Shown here piece by piece: positions 1 to 5,818 of a DNA stretch of 5,870 bases. Position 1 is the first letter of the stretch. Every line of letters begins with the position of its first letter. The position numbers were made by a program, and so were the translations under genes. Origin of the DNA: Desulfobulbus sp. (GTDB lineage Bacteria; Pseudomonadota; Gammaproteobacteria; Burkholderiales; Rhodocyclaceae); NCBI GenBank assembly GCA_009782025.1, contig WQUQ01000109.1:1-5870 (forward strand), given 5' to 3'. A model generated the notes under the pieces. The model had not been told where the DNA came from. It made no database searches and saw nothing but the letters and a program-made list of their open reading frames with translations.

Positions 1-1
1 C

Positions 2-76
2 CTGCACGCGGGGGTTCGGCTGTTTCGGTTCTTGCGTGAGCGGGCGAGAAGTGGCTGGTGGGTTGACCGCTGTTGA
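2..76 (+). other. Possible C-terminal end of a host gene (unrecognised)
   Basis: An open frame runs in from the left window edge for 24 codons and stops with TGA at 74-76, just before the dif-like site. The end reads RARSGWWVDRC. I do not recognise it. Another plus frame is also open to a stop at 81-83, so the reading frame and even the existence of a gene are uncertain. If it is real, it is convergent with the possible gene tail in the right flank, with the dif-like site between them in the pre-insertion sequence. Confidence 0.15.
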
Positions 77-87
77 GGGGTGAGTGT

Positions 88-115
88 ACTTCGCATAATT
101 TGTATTATGTCAAAT
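88..115 (+). other. dif: dif-like XerC/XerD recombination site
   Basis: A 28-bp site with the 11-6-11 layout of dif: XerC-type arm ACTTCGCATAA (88-98), spacer TTTGTA (99-104) and XerD-type arm TTATGTCAAAT (105-115). Compared with E. coli dif recalled from memory, the XerD arm matches 10 of 11, the XerC arm 8 of 11 and the spacer 4 of 6. The inner CATAA/TTATG bases form the expected inverted repeat. XerC and XerD use such sites to resolve chromosome dimers; on plasmids, pdif sites do the same for multimers or bound mobile modules. The window does not show which type this is. The site is outside the transposon and appears intact. Confidence 0.75.
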
Positions 116-129
116 AATCCGCAGAAACC

Positions 130-134
130 GGAAA
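130..134. repeat. Target site duplication, left copy (GGAAA)
   Basis: GGAAA directly abuts the left inverted repeat and recurs directly after the right one at 5722-5726. A 5-bp direct duplication is the usual signature of Tn3-family insertion, so both ends probably belong to a single insertion event. Confidence 0.9.
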
Positions 135-172
135 GGGGTCAGCTCACGAAACGGAAAAAATCGTACGCTAAG
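135..172 (+). repeat. Left terminal inverted repeat (38 bp)
   Basis: It begins GGGGTCAGCTCACGAAACGG and ends TACGCTAAG. It is a perfect reverse complement of 5684-5721 over all 38 bases. The GGGG start and the CGCTAAG end are typical of Tn21-group repeats, which TnpA binds and cleaves. The passenger operon's last stop codon lies 14 bp inside it. Confidence 0.97.
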
Positions 173-186
173 CCGCCCGCCCGTCT

Positions 187-1398
187 TCACTTCACCAGGT
201 AAGGCTTGTTGATGGCGGCGGCGAGGTCGGGGCCTTTGTAGTACGGCCGAATCCAGATCAGTTTGCGATCTTGGCTCTCTGGCCCATGCGGCTGCCGGCG
301 CCAATGGCCTCGCACCATGAACCTCACCAGTGATTTCCCGCCACCACTCCTGCCTTCACCGCCTTCTGCCTCGCCTTTCTGGATCACGATGGGACCAACG
401 GATGCGCCCACCTCCTCGTAATCGAGCGCGGTATACCGGCCTGTCGTTTGGAGCAGTTTCCGCCGTTTCGGAAGCGATGCGATGCCCTTTGCCCTGTCCT
501 CAATCTCCTTGCGAGGACTCTCCTTAGCCGTCAGCTCGACCTTGTCGGACGACAGGTACAGCACGGCATTGAGGACAATGCGGTAGAAGGCAAGCCCATC
601 GGTGTAGAAGGTATCGTCGTCCTGGTGCGCGATGGACTCTTCGTTCAGATTCACACTCATCCCGATACCGAGGTCGTTCGGCGTCAGGGTTTCCCAGTCC
701 GTGCGCAGCGCCTGCTCCAGCGTCCAGTTGTCGCCCAGGTACAGCTCGCGCTTGAGCGCCAGATAGGACGTGTCTGGCAGCCTGGCATGCCAGGCGCACA
801 TGAGCAGTTTGCGACCGGGCAGGCCGGCACCGGCGGGATGCATGGTGAGGAATACAGAAACTGGCGCGGAGTAATCCAAGCCAGCGACGTTCATGGCCCA
901 GCGCCCAGCATCGCCCCGGATGTTGTGCATCGCGTTGATGACGGCGCGGGACGTGAAGGTGAACAGGCACGTTGGAAACGGCAACTGGATCAGTACCGCC
1001 TTCAGATTGATCTCGGTGTTTGCCAGGTGCTCGGCCAGGTTGTCACTGAAATGGAAGGTCTTCTTGCCGGCCAGGGCGAAGTTCACCACGCTGTGATACT
1101 CGTTGTTCACCGTGCCATAAAGACTGGCGAGGGATGCCTTCGCCTGTGGTGGCGCACTGGAAAGGAATGGCGACATCTCCTCGACGCTGACGCCGGGATG
1201 GTCGGCCCCATATCCAAGGATCTCCCCATTCAGTCGTTCGATGTACTGCGAAAACCGGCTGTCGTAGTCGTCCACGCTATGAATGGTCTGCGGTGGGTTG
1301 GGGCCGCTCAGCAAATCCGCTGCGTCCTGCTCCCCCATCCCAACCAGGATGGGGCGCAACTTGCGCACGAAGTCATAGTAGGTTGGTGGCAAAGCCAT
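187..1398 (-). CDS. AcrVA2-like protein (putative anti-CRISPR family), third gene of the TA operon
   Basis: A 403-aa protein, probably cytoplasmic, with no signal peptide or membrane segment visible. The C-terminus carries RGHWR (363-367) followed by KLIWIRPYYKG (379-389), after a Gly/Glu-rich stretch (about 341-356). From memory this resembles the end of Moraxella AcrVA2 (RRGHWH...VRWQP). Upstream motifs occur in a similar order: an LPFPTCLF segment, a helix YRIVLNAVLYL and DYEEVGASVG. AcrVA2 blocks Cas12a by acting on its nascent N-terminus and mRNA, but its homologues are more widespread than Cas12a, so the function here is unproven. The ATG at 1398 is chosen because it lies 1 nt after the toxin stop (TGAAATG) with AGAGGA 8 nt upstream; the frame extends upstream to 1482, but that would overlap the toxin by 80 bp. 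Alternatively it is an accessory TA protein. The existence of the gene is firm; the family call is moderate. Confidence 0.6.
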   Translation of the reverse strand: MALPPTYYDFVRKLRPILVGMGEQDAADLLSGPNPPQTIHSVDDYDSRFSQYIERLNGEILGYGADHPGVSVEEMSPFLSSAPPQAKASLASLYGTVNNEYHSVVNFALAGKKTFHFSDNLAEHLANTEINLKAVLIQLPFPTCLFTFTSRAVINAMHNIRGDAGRWAMNVAGLDYSAPVSVFLTMHPAGAGLPGRKLLMCAWHARLPDTSYLALKRELYLGDNWTLEQALRTDWETLTPNDLGIGMSVNLNEESIAHQDDDTFYTDGLAFYRIVLNAVLYLSSDKVELTAKESPRKEIEDRAKGIASLPKRRKLLQTTGRYTALDYEEVGASVGPIVIQKGEAEGGEGRSGGGKSLVRFMVRGHWRRQPHGPESQDRKLIWIRPYYKGPDLAAAINKPYLVK

Positions 1399-1399
1399 T

Positions 1400-1675
1400 T
1401 CAGCGGTCCTCTCGGGTATGCCACAGCCGCAACACGTAGATGATCGAATCCTGAATTTCGTAGCGAACCTCGTACTCCCCAACCAGAATTCGCCGCACCT
1501 CGCGCGGCTCGAACTGAAAAAGTTGCTCGCCGATGCGTGAGTTGGTCAGCAGAATGGTCGGAGCCTTGGTCAGCGCCTGTACAGCCCGCGCGGCGGCGTG
1601 CTTGTTCACCGGAGCCAGGAACTCATACAAGCGCGCCAAATCGGAAAGCGCCTTACTGGTCCACTTCAGCTCCAT
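1400..1675 (-). CDS. Type II toxin, ParE/RelE family
   Basis: A 91-aa basic protein of the usual size for the ParE/RelE fold. It shows the family layout: an N-terminal strand ELKWTSKALSDLARLYEFL leading into the first helix, a long second helix (about 24-40), a central IGEQLFQFEPREVRRILV with the conserved Arg-Glu segment, then strands YEVRYEI and IIYVLRLWHTREDR, ending in the typical His-x-Arg-x-x-Arg tail. ParE members poison DNA gyrase, while RelE members cut mRNA on the ribosome; sequence alone does not settle which applies, though the HTRE(D)R ending is more usual among ParE-like proteins. The ATG at 1675 overlaps the antitoxin stop by one base (TGATG), implying translational coupling. 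A TTG one codon earlier (1678) is possible but less likely. It is followed 1 nt later by the AcrVA2-like gene. Confidence 0.88.
   Translation of the reverse strand: MELKWTSKALSDLARLYEFLAPVNKHAAARAVQALTKAPTILLTNSRIGEQLFQFEPREVRRILVGEYEVRYEIQDSIIYVLRLWHTREDR
1407..1412 (-). promoter_or_regulatory. Ribosome binding site deciding the start of the AcrVA2-like gene
   Basis: AGAGGA on the minus strand lies inside the toxin's last codons, 8 nt before the ATG at 1398. It favours this start over the upstream in-frame start at 1482 and shows the gene is translated as part of the toxin-antitoxin operon. Confidence 0.65.
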
Positions 1676-1944
1676 CAACGCGGCACCGGCAGCGGCTGGT
1701 CGGTGTCAAGGCTCGCTGCCCATGCTTGCACGGCCTGGTGGTCAATGACCTGACCGGCGTCCACGTCAGCCAGCGCCTCTTGGGTTAGTCGGTCGCGTTC
1801 CTCTTCCTGGGCGATCCAGACGGATAGCGCCTGCTTCATGATCCAGCCACGCGAGCGTTCAAGTCGTGAAGCGATCTGATCTACCTTGTTGGCCAGCAGA
1901 AGCGGTACATGTGCGGTCAGCACTTTGGTTGCTGCTTGCGTCAT
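1675..1944 (-). CDS. Antitoxin, CopG/ribbon-helix-helix type
   Basis: An 89-aa protein. Residues 6-50 fit a ribbon-helix-helix DNA-binding domain: a short strand (KVLTAHVP), helix A (LANKVDQIASRLE), a turn with SRGW, and helix B (IMKQALSVWIAQEEERDRL). The C-terminal part (about 55-89) is acidic and likely wraps the toxin; it contains QEALADVDAGQVIDHQAVQAW, a layout common to ParD/CopG-type antitoxins. Its role is to neutralise the ParE/RelE-type toxin encoded next and to repress the operon by binding DNA as a dimer. It is the first gene of the leftward operon, with a good ribosome site (AAGGAG, 6 nt before the ATG), and its TGA overlaps the toxin ATG. The res site and tnpR lie immediately behind it in divergent orientation. 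Confidence 0.88.
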   Translation of the reverse strand: MTQAATKVLTAHVPLLLANKVDQIASRLERSRGWIMKQALSVWIAQEEERDRLTQEALADVDAGQVIDHQAVQAWAASLDTDQPLPVPR

Positions 1945-1950
1945 GCTGCT

Positions 1951-1956
1951 CTCCTT
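1951..1956 (-). promoter_or_regulatory. Ribosome binding site of the antitoxin gene
   Basis: AAGGAG on the minus strand, 6 nt from the ATG at 1944. It is the strongest Shine-Dalgarno match in the leftward operon, consistent with the antitoxin being made in excess over the toxin, which has no separate strong site. Confidence 0.75.
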
Positions 1957-1980
1957 TTCGATGTGGTTTGATGTTTAATT

Positions 1981-1993
1981 AATCATAGTGATT
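1981..1993. promoter_or_regulatory. Candidate operator of the antitoxin (inverted repeat)
   Basis: A perfect 5-bp inverted repeat with a 3-bp centre, AATCA-TAG-TGATT. It covers the -10 box of one leftward promoter and touches that of the other. A ribbon-helix-helix antitoxin bound here would block transcription. Next to it is the palindrome TTAATTAA (1975-1982). The assignment rests on position and symmetry only. Confidence 0.4.
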
Positions 1994-2010
1994 TATATCG
2001 AATCGGTCAA
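1982..2010 (-). promoter_or_regulatory. Leftward promoter P2 of the TA operon
   Basis: On the minus strand TTGACC (2010-2005) is followed after exactly 17 bp by TATGAT (1987-1982). Both boxes are one base from consensus. Transcription would begin near 1976, leaving a leader of about 30 nt before the antitoxin ATG. Confidence 0.6.
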
Positions 2011-2021
2011 TGAAATGTCAA
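1992..2021 (-). promoter_or_regulatory. Leftward promoter P1 of the TA operon
   Basis: On the minus strand a perfect TTGACA (2021-2016) is followed by TATAAA (1997-1992) with an 18-bp spacer, or ATATAA with 17 bp. It overlaps P2 in a staggered way. Its -35 box lies inside the left arm of res subsite I, so resolvase binding could compete with RNA polymerase. Confidence 0.6.
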
Positions 2022-2137
2022 ATTGAGCTATACCCTAACCGGATGTCAGGATAAGCCACTTAGAAGCGTCAGAATAGAGCCGTGATTGCAATTTCTTGAC
2101 GAATGCCGCGCAAGGCCATAGATTTCTGCCTGACACT
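2015..2137 (+). other. res: res: TnpR resolution site, three subsites
   Basis: It sits directly upstream of tnpR, where Tn21-type elements carry res. Subsite I is about 2017-2044, centred on TATA (2029-2032) with the 2-bp AT crossover at 2030-2031; its arms GTCAAATTGAGC and, inverted, ATCCGGTTAGGG are loosely similar. Subsite II is 2067-2101, bounded by CGTCAGAA and TTCTTGACG, a near-perfect inverted repeat. Subsite III is about 2104-2135, from TGCCGCGC to GCCTGACA, and is weaker. The centres of I and II are about 53 bp apart and those of II and III about 36 bp, in line with serine-resolvase res sites. The exact limits are estimates. Confidence 0.7.
2096..2124 (+). promoter_or_regulatory. tnpR-tnpA promoter within res
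   Basis: TTGACG (2096-2101) is followed by a 17-bp spacer and TAGATT (2119-2124). Transcription would begin near 2131, about 25 nt before the TTG start of tnpR. The -35 lies in res subsite II and the -10 in subsite III, the usual arrangement for resolvase autorepression. It also rules out translation from the TTG at 2096, which would lie upstream of the transcript. Confidence 0.6.
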
Positions 2138-2145
2138 TTCAGCTC

Positions 2146-2151
2146 AGGAGG
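2146..2151 (+). promoter_or_regulatory. Ribosome binding site fixing the TTG start of tnpR
   Basis: AGGAGG, a full Shine-Dalgarno match, lies 4 nt before the TTG at 2156. It selects this non-ATG start over the upstream in-frame TTG at 2096, which has no such site. Confidence 0.75.
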
Positions 2152-2155
2152 CATC

Positions 2156-2716
2156 TTGCAGGGGAATCGCATCGGTTACGTCCGCGTCAGCAGCTTCGAC
2201 CAGAACCCAGAACGGCAACTGGAACTGATCCAGGTGGACAAAGTGTTCACCGACAAGGCATCGGGCAAGGACACGCAGCGTCCGCAGCTCGACGCGCTAC
2301 TTGGGTTCGTGCGCGAAGGTGACACGGTGGCAGTGCACAGCATGGACCGACTGGCGCGCAACCTAGACGATCTGCGCCGCTTGGTGCAGGGCCTCACCCA
2401 ACGCGGTGTGCGTATTGAGTTCGTCAAGGAGCACCTGACCTTCACCGGCGAGGACTCGCCGATGGCGAACCTGATGCTCTCGGTAATGGGCGCGTTCGCC
2501 GAGTTCGAGCGCGCCCTGATCCGCGAGCGGCAGCGCGAGGGCATCGCTCTCGCCAAGCAACGCGGGGCCTACCGGGGCCGCAAAAAGGCGCTTACGCCGG
2601 ATCGGGTGGCCGAGTTGCGGCGCCGCGCCGCTGCCGACGAGAAGAAGGCACAGCTTGCCCGCGACTTCGGCATCAGCCGCGAAACCCTATACCAATACCT
2701 GAAAACGGACGACTGA
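2156..2716 (+). CDS. tnpR: TnpR serine resolvase (Tn3 family, Tn21 type)
   Basis: A 186-aa site-specific recombinase that binds res and resolves the cointegrate made during replicative transposition. Visible features: the N-terminal catalytic domain with YVRVS (catalytic Ser12, by alignment with Ser10 of Tn3/gamma-delta), the conserved MDRLARN motif (63-69, with Arg65 and Arg68 of the active site), [30 protein letters not shown] leading into the long E helix, and a C-terminal helix-turn-helix (about 145-183, including [16 protein letters not shown]). With the TTG start at 2156 the length equals that recalled for Tn21 TnpR (186 aa) and the N-terminus lines up residue by residue (M-x-G-x-R-I-G-Y). 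A longer 206-aa reading from 2096 is rejected. It likely represses its own promoter within res. tnpA follows after 2 nt. Confidence 0.95.
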   Translation: MQGNRIGYVRVSSFDQNPERQLELIQVDKVFTDKASGKDTQRPQLDALLGFVREGDTVAVHSMDRLARNLDDLRRLVQGLTQRGVRIEFVKEHLTFTGEDSPMANLMLSVMGAFAEFERALIRERQREGIALAKQRGAYRGRKKALTPDRVAELRRRAAADEKKAQLARDFGISRETLYQYLKTDD

Positions 2717-2718
2717 CC

Positions 2719-5688
2719 ATGCCGCGCCGCAATCTGCTGACGCCCGCCGAGCGTACCGGCCTGCTCGCCTTCCCGGCCACCGACGACGAACTCATCCAGC
2801 ATTACACCTTCGCCGAACCCGACCTGTCGGTGATCCGTCAGCGGCGCGGCAGCCACAACCGGCTCGGCTTCGCGGTGCAGTTGTGCTACCTGCGCTATCC
2901 AGGCTTTACCCTGCCGACTGACGCGGAGCCACCCGCATCCCTGCTGAACATCGTTGGTCGCCAGTTGCGCATCGAGCCGGACATCTGGCCGCAGTATGCG
3001 CAGCGGCTGGAAACGAGGCGTGAGCACCTGTTGGAGTTGCAGGCGTGGCTGAAGCTGACGCCGTTCGCTGTCGCGGACTATCGACACTTCGTCCACCAGC
3101 TCGCTGATCTGGCCCAGCAGACCGACCGAGGTATCGTACTGGCCGAAGCGCTGGTCGAGTTTCTGCGGCAGCAACGCATCATCCTTCCGACCATCGATGT
3201 CATCGAGCGCGTGTGCAGCGAGGCGCTGACACGCGGCACGCGCCAGGTCTACGAGGCGCTCACCGCGCCGCTCGATGATTTCCACCGCCGCGCGCTTGAC
3301 GGCCTGCTGTCAATCCGCGAGGGCACCAAGGGCAGCGGGCTGATCTGGCTACGCCAGCCGCCCGGCCCGCCGAAGCCCAAGCATGTGCTGGCCCACCTGG
3401 AACGGCTGAAGACCATCCGCGACCTGGCGCTGCCGGGCGGCCTGGAACACGCCATTCACCAAAACCGCCTGCTGAAGCTCGCCCGCGAAGGCGGGCAGAT
3501 GACGGCCCAGCACCTGCGCGACTTGGAGCCGAGCCGTCGCTTTGCGACCCTGGTCGCGGTGATCCTCGATACCCGTGCCACGCTGATCGACGAGATCATC
3601 GACCTGCACGACCGTTTCATGGGTTCGCTGTTCAGCAAGGCCAAGCGCAACCATGCCGACCGCTTCCAGCAGTCTGGTAAGGCGATCAACGACAAGGTGC
3701 GGCTGTACTCACGCATCGGTCGCGCCCTGCTGGAAGCGAAGCAGTCGGGCGGCGATCCGTTCGCCGCTATCGAGGCGATCATCCCTTGGGATGTGTTCAG
3801 CGAAAGTATTACCGAAGCGGAAACGCTGGCCCGGCCGGAAGACTTCGATTTCCTGTCCCTGGTCGGCGACGGCTTCATCCAGCTCCGGCGCTACACGCCG
3901 ACCCTGCTGGAAGCGCTGACCATGAAGGCTGCGCCGGCAGCGCGCGAACTGCTGGCCGGCGTCGAAGTGCTCAAGGGGATGAACGACCGTCAGGCGCGCA
4001 AGGTGCCAGATGACGCACCCACGTCGTTCGTGCGCAAGCGTTGGGAAAACCTGGTGCGCACGGAGGATGGGCTGGATCGGCGCTTCTATGAGCTATGCGT
4101 GCTGTCCGAACTGAGGAACTCACTGCGCTCCGGCGACATCTGGGTGCAGGGATCGCGCCAGTTCAAGGATTTCGAGGACTATCTGTTGCCGCCGCCGCGA
4201 TTCGCGGCGCAGCGTGACCAGCGGGAATTGGGTCTGGCTGTCGATACCGACTGTGACCACTTTATGGACGCTCGTCTTGCTGTGCTGCAAAAGCAACTGG
4301 CGACAGTCGAGCAGCTGGCCGCCGCCAACGAACTACCCGATGCAGCCATCACCAGCACCGGGCGAATCAAGATTACGCCGCTGGACAATGCCGTGCCCGA
4401 CGAGGCTGAGGCGCTGATGCAGCAGGCGTACAGCCTGCTGCCACATCTGAAGATCACCGAACTGCTGCTGGAAGTCGATGGCTGGACCGGCTTCAGCCGC
4501 CACTTCAAGCACCTCAAGAGTGGCGCGGCAGCGGAAGACCAGCATCTGCTGCTGACGACCATCCTGGCCGATGCCATCAATCTGGGCCTCTCCAAGATGG
4601 CCGAGTCCTGCCCCGGTGTGACCTACGCCAAGCTGACGTGGTTGCAGGCGTGGCACATCCGCGACGAAACCTATTCGGCGGGTCTAGCCGAGCTGGTCAA
4701 CGCCCAGTTCCGCCAACCCTTCGCCGCCTACTGGGGCGACGGCACCACATCATCATCGGACGGCCAGAACTTCAAGGCCGGCGGCCGTGGCCAAGCTGCC
4801 GGCCAGGTGAACCTGAAATACGGTCAGGAACCAGGCGTGCAGTTCTACACCCACATCTCCGACCAGTACGCGCCGTTTCACACCAAGGTCATCAATGCCA
4901 CGGTGCGCGACGCCACCCACGTCCTGGATGGGCTGCTGTATCACGAATCCGACCTGCGCATCGAGGAGCACTACACTGACACGGCCGGTTTCACCGATCA
5001 CCTGTTTGCGCTGATGCACTTGCTGGGCTTCCGCTTTGCTCCGCGCATCCGCGACCTGGCCGACAAGCGCCTGTATATCCACGGCGACGCCAAACAGTAC
5101 CCGACGCTCGCCGGCCTGGTCGGCGGCAACGTCAACGTGAAGCACATCCGCGCCCATTGGGACGAAATCCTGCGGCTGGCTGCCTCGATCAAGCAGGGTA
5201 CAGTGACGGCCTCGCTGATGCTCAGAAAGCTCGGCAGCTACCCGCGCCAGAACGGCTTGGCGGTAGCCCTGCGCGAGTTGGGGCGCATCGAGCGCACGCT
5301 GTTTGCGCTCGACTGGATGCAGAACGTCGAATTGCGTCGCCGCGTGCAGATTGGCTTAAACAAGGGCGAAGCCAAGAACGCGCTGGCCCGCGCTGTGTTC
5401 CTGAACCGGCTCGGTGAAATCCGTGACCGCAGTTTTGAGAACCAGCGTTACCGCGCCAGCGGCCTCAACCTAGTGGTGGCGGCAATCATCCTGTGGAACA
5501 CGGTCTACCTGGAGCGGGCAGTCCAGGCACTGCACGACTCAGGCAAGAACATCGACGAGCAGTTGCTACCGCATCTTTCGCCCCTGGGCTGGGAGCACAT
5601 CAATCTGACCGGCGACTACATCTGGCGGCAGAACAAGCAGGTCGAGCAAGGCAAGTTCCGGCCGCTACGAATGCCCGGCGAGGCTTAG
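2719..5688 (+). CDS. tnpA: TnpA transposase (Tn3 family, Tn21/Tn501 type)
   Basis: A 989-aa DDE transposase that binds the 38-bp repeats and drives replicative transposition; Tn21 TnpA is 988 aa as recalled. The N-terminus ([12 protein letters not shown]..., then [21 protein letters not shown]) is the DNA-binding region. The C-terminal catalytic domain shows SSSDGQ (Asp681), [10 protein letters not shown] (Asp754) and [15 protein letters not shown] (Glu884). The 73- and 130-residue spacings match the DDE triads known for Tn4430 and Tn3. The ATG lies 2 nt after the tnpR stop (TGACCATG) with only a weak ribosome site, so it is probably translationally coupled to tnpR, keeping transposase low. 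The TAG stop lies inside the right inverted repeat. The frame is uninterrupted, so the enzyme is probably active. Confidence 0.97.
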   Translation: MPRRNLLTPAERTGLLAFPATDDELIQHYTFAEPDLSVIRQRRGSHNRLGFAVQLCYLRYPGFTLPTDAEPPASLLNIVGRQLRIEPDIWPQYAQRLETRREHLLELQAWLKLTPFAVADYRHFVHQLADLAQQTDRGIVLAEALVEFLRQQRIILPTIDVIERVCSEALTRGTRQVYEALTAPLDDFHRRALDGLLSIREGTKGSGLIWLRQPPGPPKPKHVLAHLERLKTIRDLALPGGLEHAIHQNRLLKLAREGGQMTAQHLRDLEPSRRFATLVAVILDTRATLIDEIIDLHDRFMGSLFSKAKRNHADRFQQSGKAINDKVRLYSRIGRALLEAKQSGGDPFAAIEAIIPWDVFSESITEAETLARPEDFDFLSLVGDGFIQLRRYTPTLLEALTMKAAPAARELLAGVEVLKGMNDRQARKVPDDAPTSFVRKRWENLVRTEDGLDRRFYELCVLSELRNSLRSGDIWVQGSRQFKDFEDYLLPPPRFAAQRDQRELGLAVDTDCDHFMDARLAVLQKQLATVEQLAAANELPDAAITSTGRIKITPLDNAVPDEAEALMQQAYSLLPHLKITELLLEVDGWTGFSRHFKHLKSGAAAEDQHLLLTTILADAINLGLSKMAESCPGVTYAKLTWLQAWHIRDETYSAGLAELVNAQFRQPFAAYWGDGTTSSSDGQNFKAGGRGQAAGQVNLKYGQEPGVQFYTHISDQYAPFHTKVINATVRDATHVLDGLLYHESDLRIEEHYTDTAGFTDHLFALMHLLGFRFAPRIRDLADKRLYIHGDAKQYPTLAGLVGGNVNVKHIRAHWDEILRLAASIKQGTVTASLMLRKLGSYPRQNGLAVALRELGRIERTLFALDWMQNVELRRRVQIGLNKGEAKNALARAVFLNRLGEIRDRSFENQRYRASGLNLVVAAIILWNTVYLERAVQALHDSGKNIDEQLLPHLSPLGWEHINLTGDYIWRQNKQVEQGKFRPLRMPGEA

Positions 5689-5721
5689 CGTACGATTTTT
5701 TCCGTTTCGTGAGCTGACCCC
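5684..5721 (-). repeat. Right terminal inverted repeat (38 bp)
   Basis: The exact reverse complement of 135-172, with no mismatch in 38 bases, including the run of six T. It contains the last bases of tnpA (stop at 5686-5688) and ends in CCCC directly before the GGAAA duplication. Confidence 0.97.
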
Positions 5722-5726
5722 GGAAA
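5722..5726. repeat. Target site duplication, right copy (GGAAA)
   Basis: Direct copy of 130-134, immediately outside the right inverted repeat. Removing the element and one copy joins ...CAGAAACC-GGAAA-CAACTCAAG... as the pre-insertion sequence. Confidence 0.9.
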
Positions 5727-5752
5727 CAACTCAAGCTGGCCAGGCAACCTAT

Positions 5753-5768
5753 CCGCAGGAAGCTGCGG
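5753..5768. repeat. Short inverted repeat in the right flank
   Basis: CCGCAG-GAAG-CTGCGG forms a 6-bp GC-rich stem with a GNRA-type GAAG loop. On the minus strand it lies about 50 nt after the stop of the possible gene tail ending at 5819, but no T run follows on either strand, so calling it a terminator would be weak. Confidence 0.3.
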
Positions 5769-5818
5769 GCCGTCATGGGGTAGACCCAACAGTTGTGTCA
5801 CCAGCCGCCATTTCGAGA

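Larger units (their letters stand above)
135..5721 (+). mobile_element. Complete Tn3-family transposon (Tn21/Tn501 branch) with TA and AcrVA2-like passenger operon
   Basis: A 5587-bp unit bounded by perfect 38-bp inverted repeats that start with GGGG, and flanked by GGAAA duplications. It encodes its own DDE transposase and serine resolvase, with a res site upstream of tnpR, so every part needed for replicative transposition and cointegrate resolution is present and unbroken. The gene order res-tnpR-tnpA on one strand and the protein sequences match the Tn21/Tn501 branch. The passenger genes are a CopG/ParE-type toxin-antitoxin pair plus one larger gene, all leftward between the left repeat and res. 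No resistance genes or integron are present. I cannot assign it to a named transposon without a search; small Tn3 elements carrying a res-adjacent TA pair, such as the Tn5501 type, are the obvious comparison. Confidence 0.95.

Noticed and set aside
448..1443. 331-codon open frame on the plus strand, antisense to the AcrVA2-like gene
   Set aside because: It lacks a convincing ribosome site and shows no recognisable motif. The minus-strand gene has operon spacing, a ribosome site and family-like motifs. Long antisense frames are common in GC-rich genes.
1399..1482. 28-codon upstream extension of the AcrVA2-like gene
   Set aside because: It would overlap the toxin gene by about 80 bp and adds a Cys/Arg-rich stretch unlike the rest. 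The ATG at 1398 has a ribosome site and tight spacing.
1676..1678. TTG as toxin start
   Set aside because: The next codon is an ATG that overlaps the antitoxin stop as TGATG, the more usual coupled start.
2015..2023. ATGTCAAAT shared between res subsite I and the XerD arm of the dif-like site (107-115)
   Set aside because: A 9-base match between sites for unrelated recombinases (serine resolvase and tyrosine XerD) is most simply chance; the flanking bases do not match.
2569..3285. 238-codon open frame on the minus strand across tnpR/tnpA
   Set aside because: It lies antisense to two well-recognised genes, so it is a reading-frame shadow.
4738..4740. Asp674 (WGDG) as first catalytic Asp, and Asp737 (VLDG) as second, in TnpA
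   Set aside because: The spacing to Glu884 fits the known Tn4430/Tn3 triads only for Asp681 and Asp754.
5753..5768. Rho-independent terminator
   Set aside because: The stem is only 6 bp and no T run follows on either strand.
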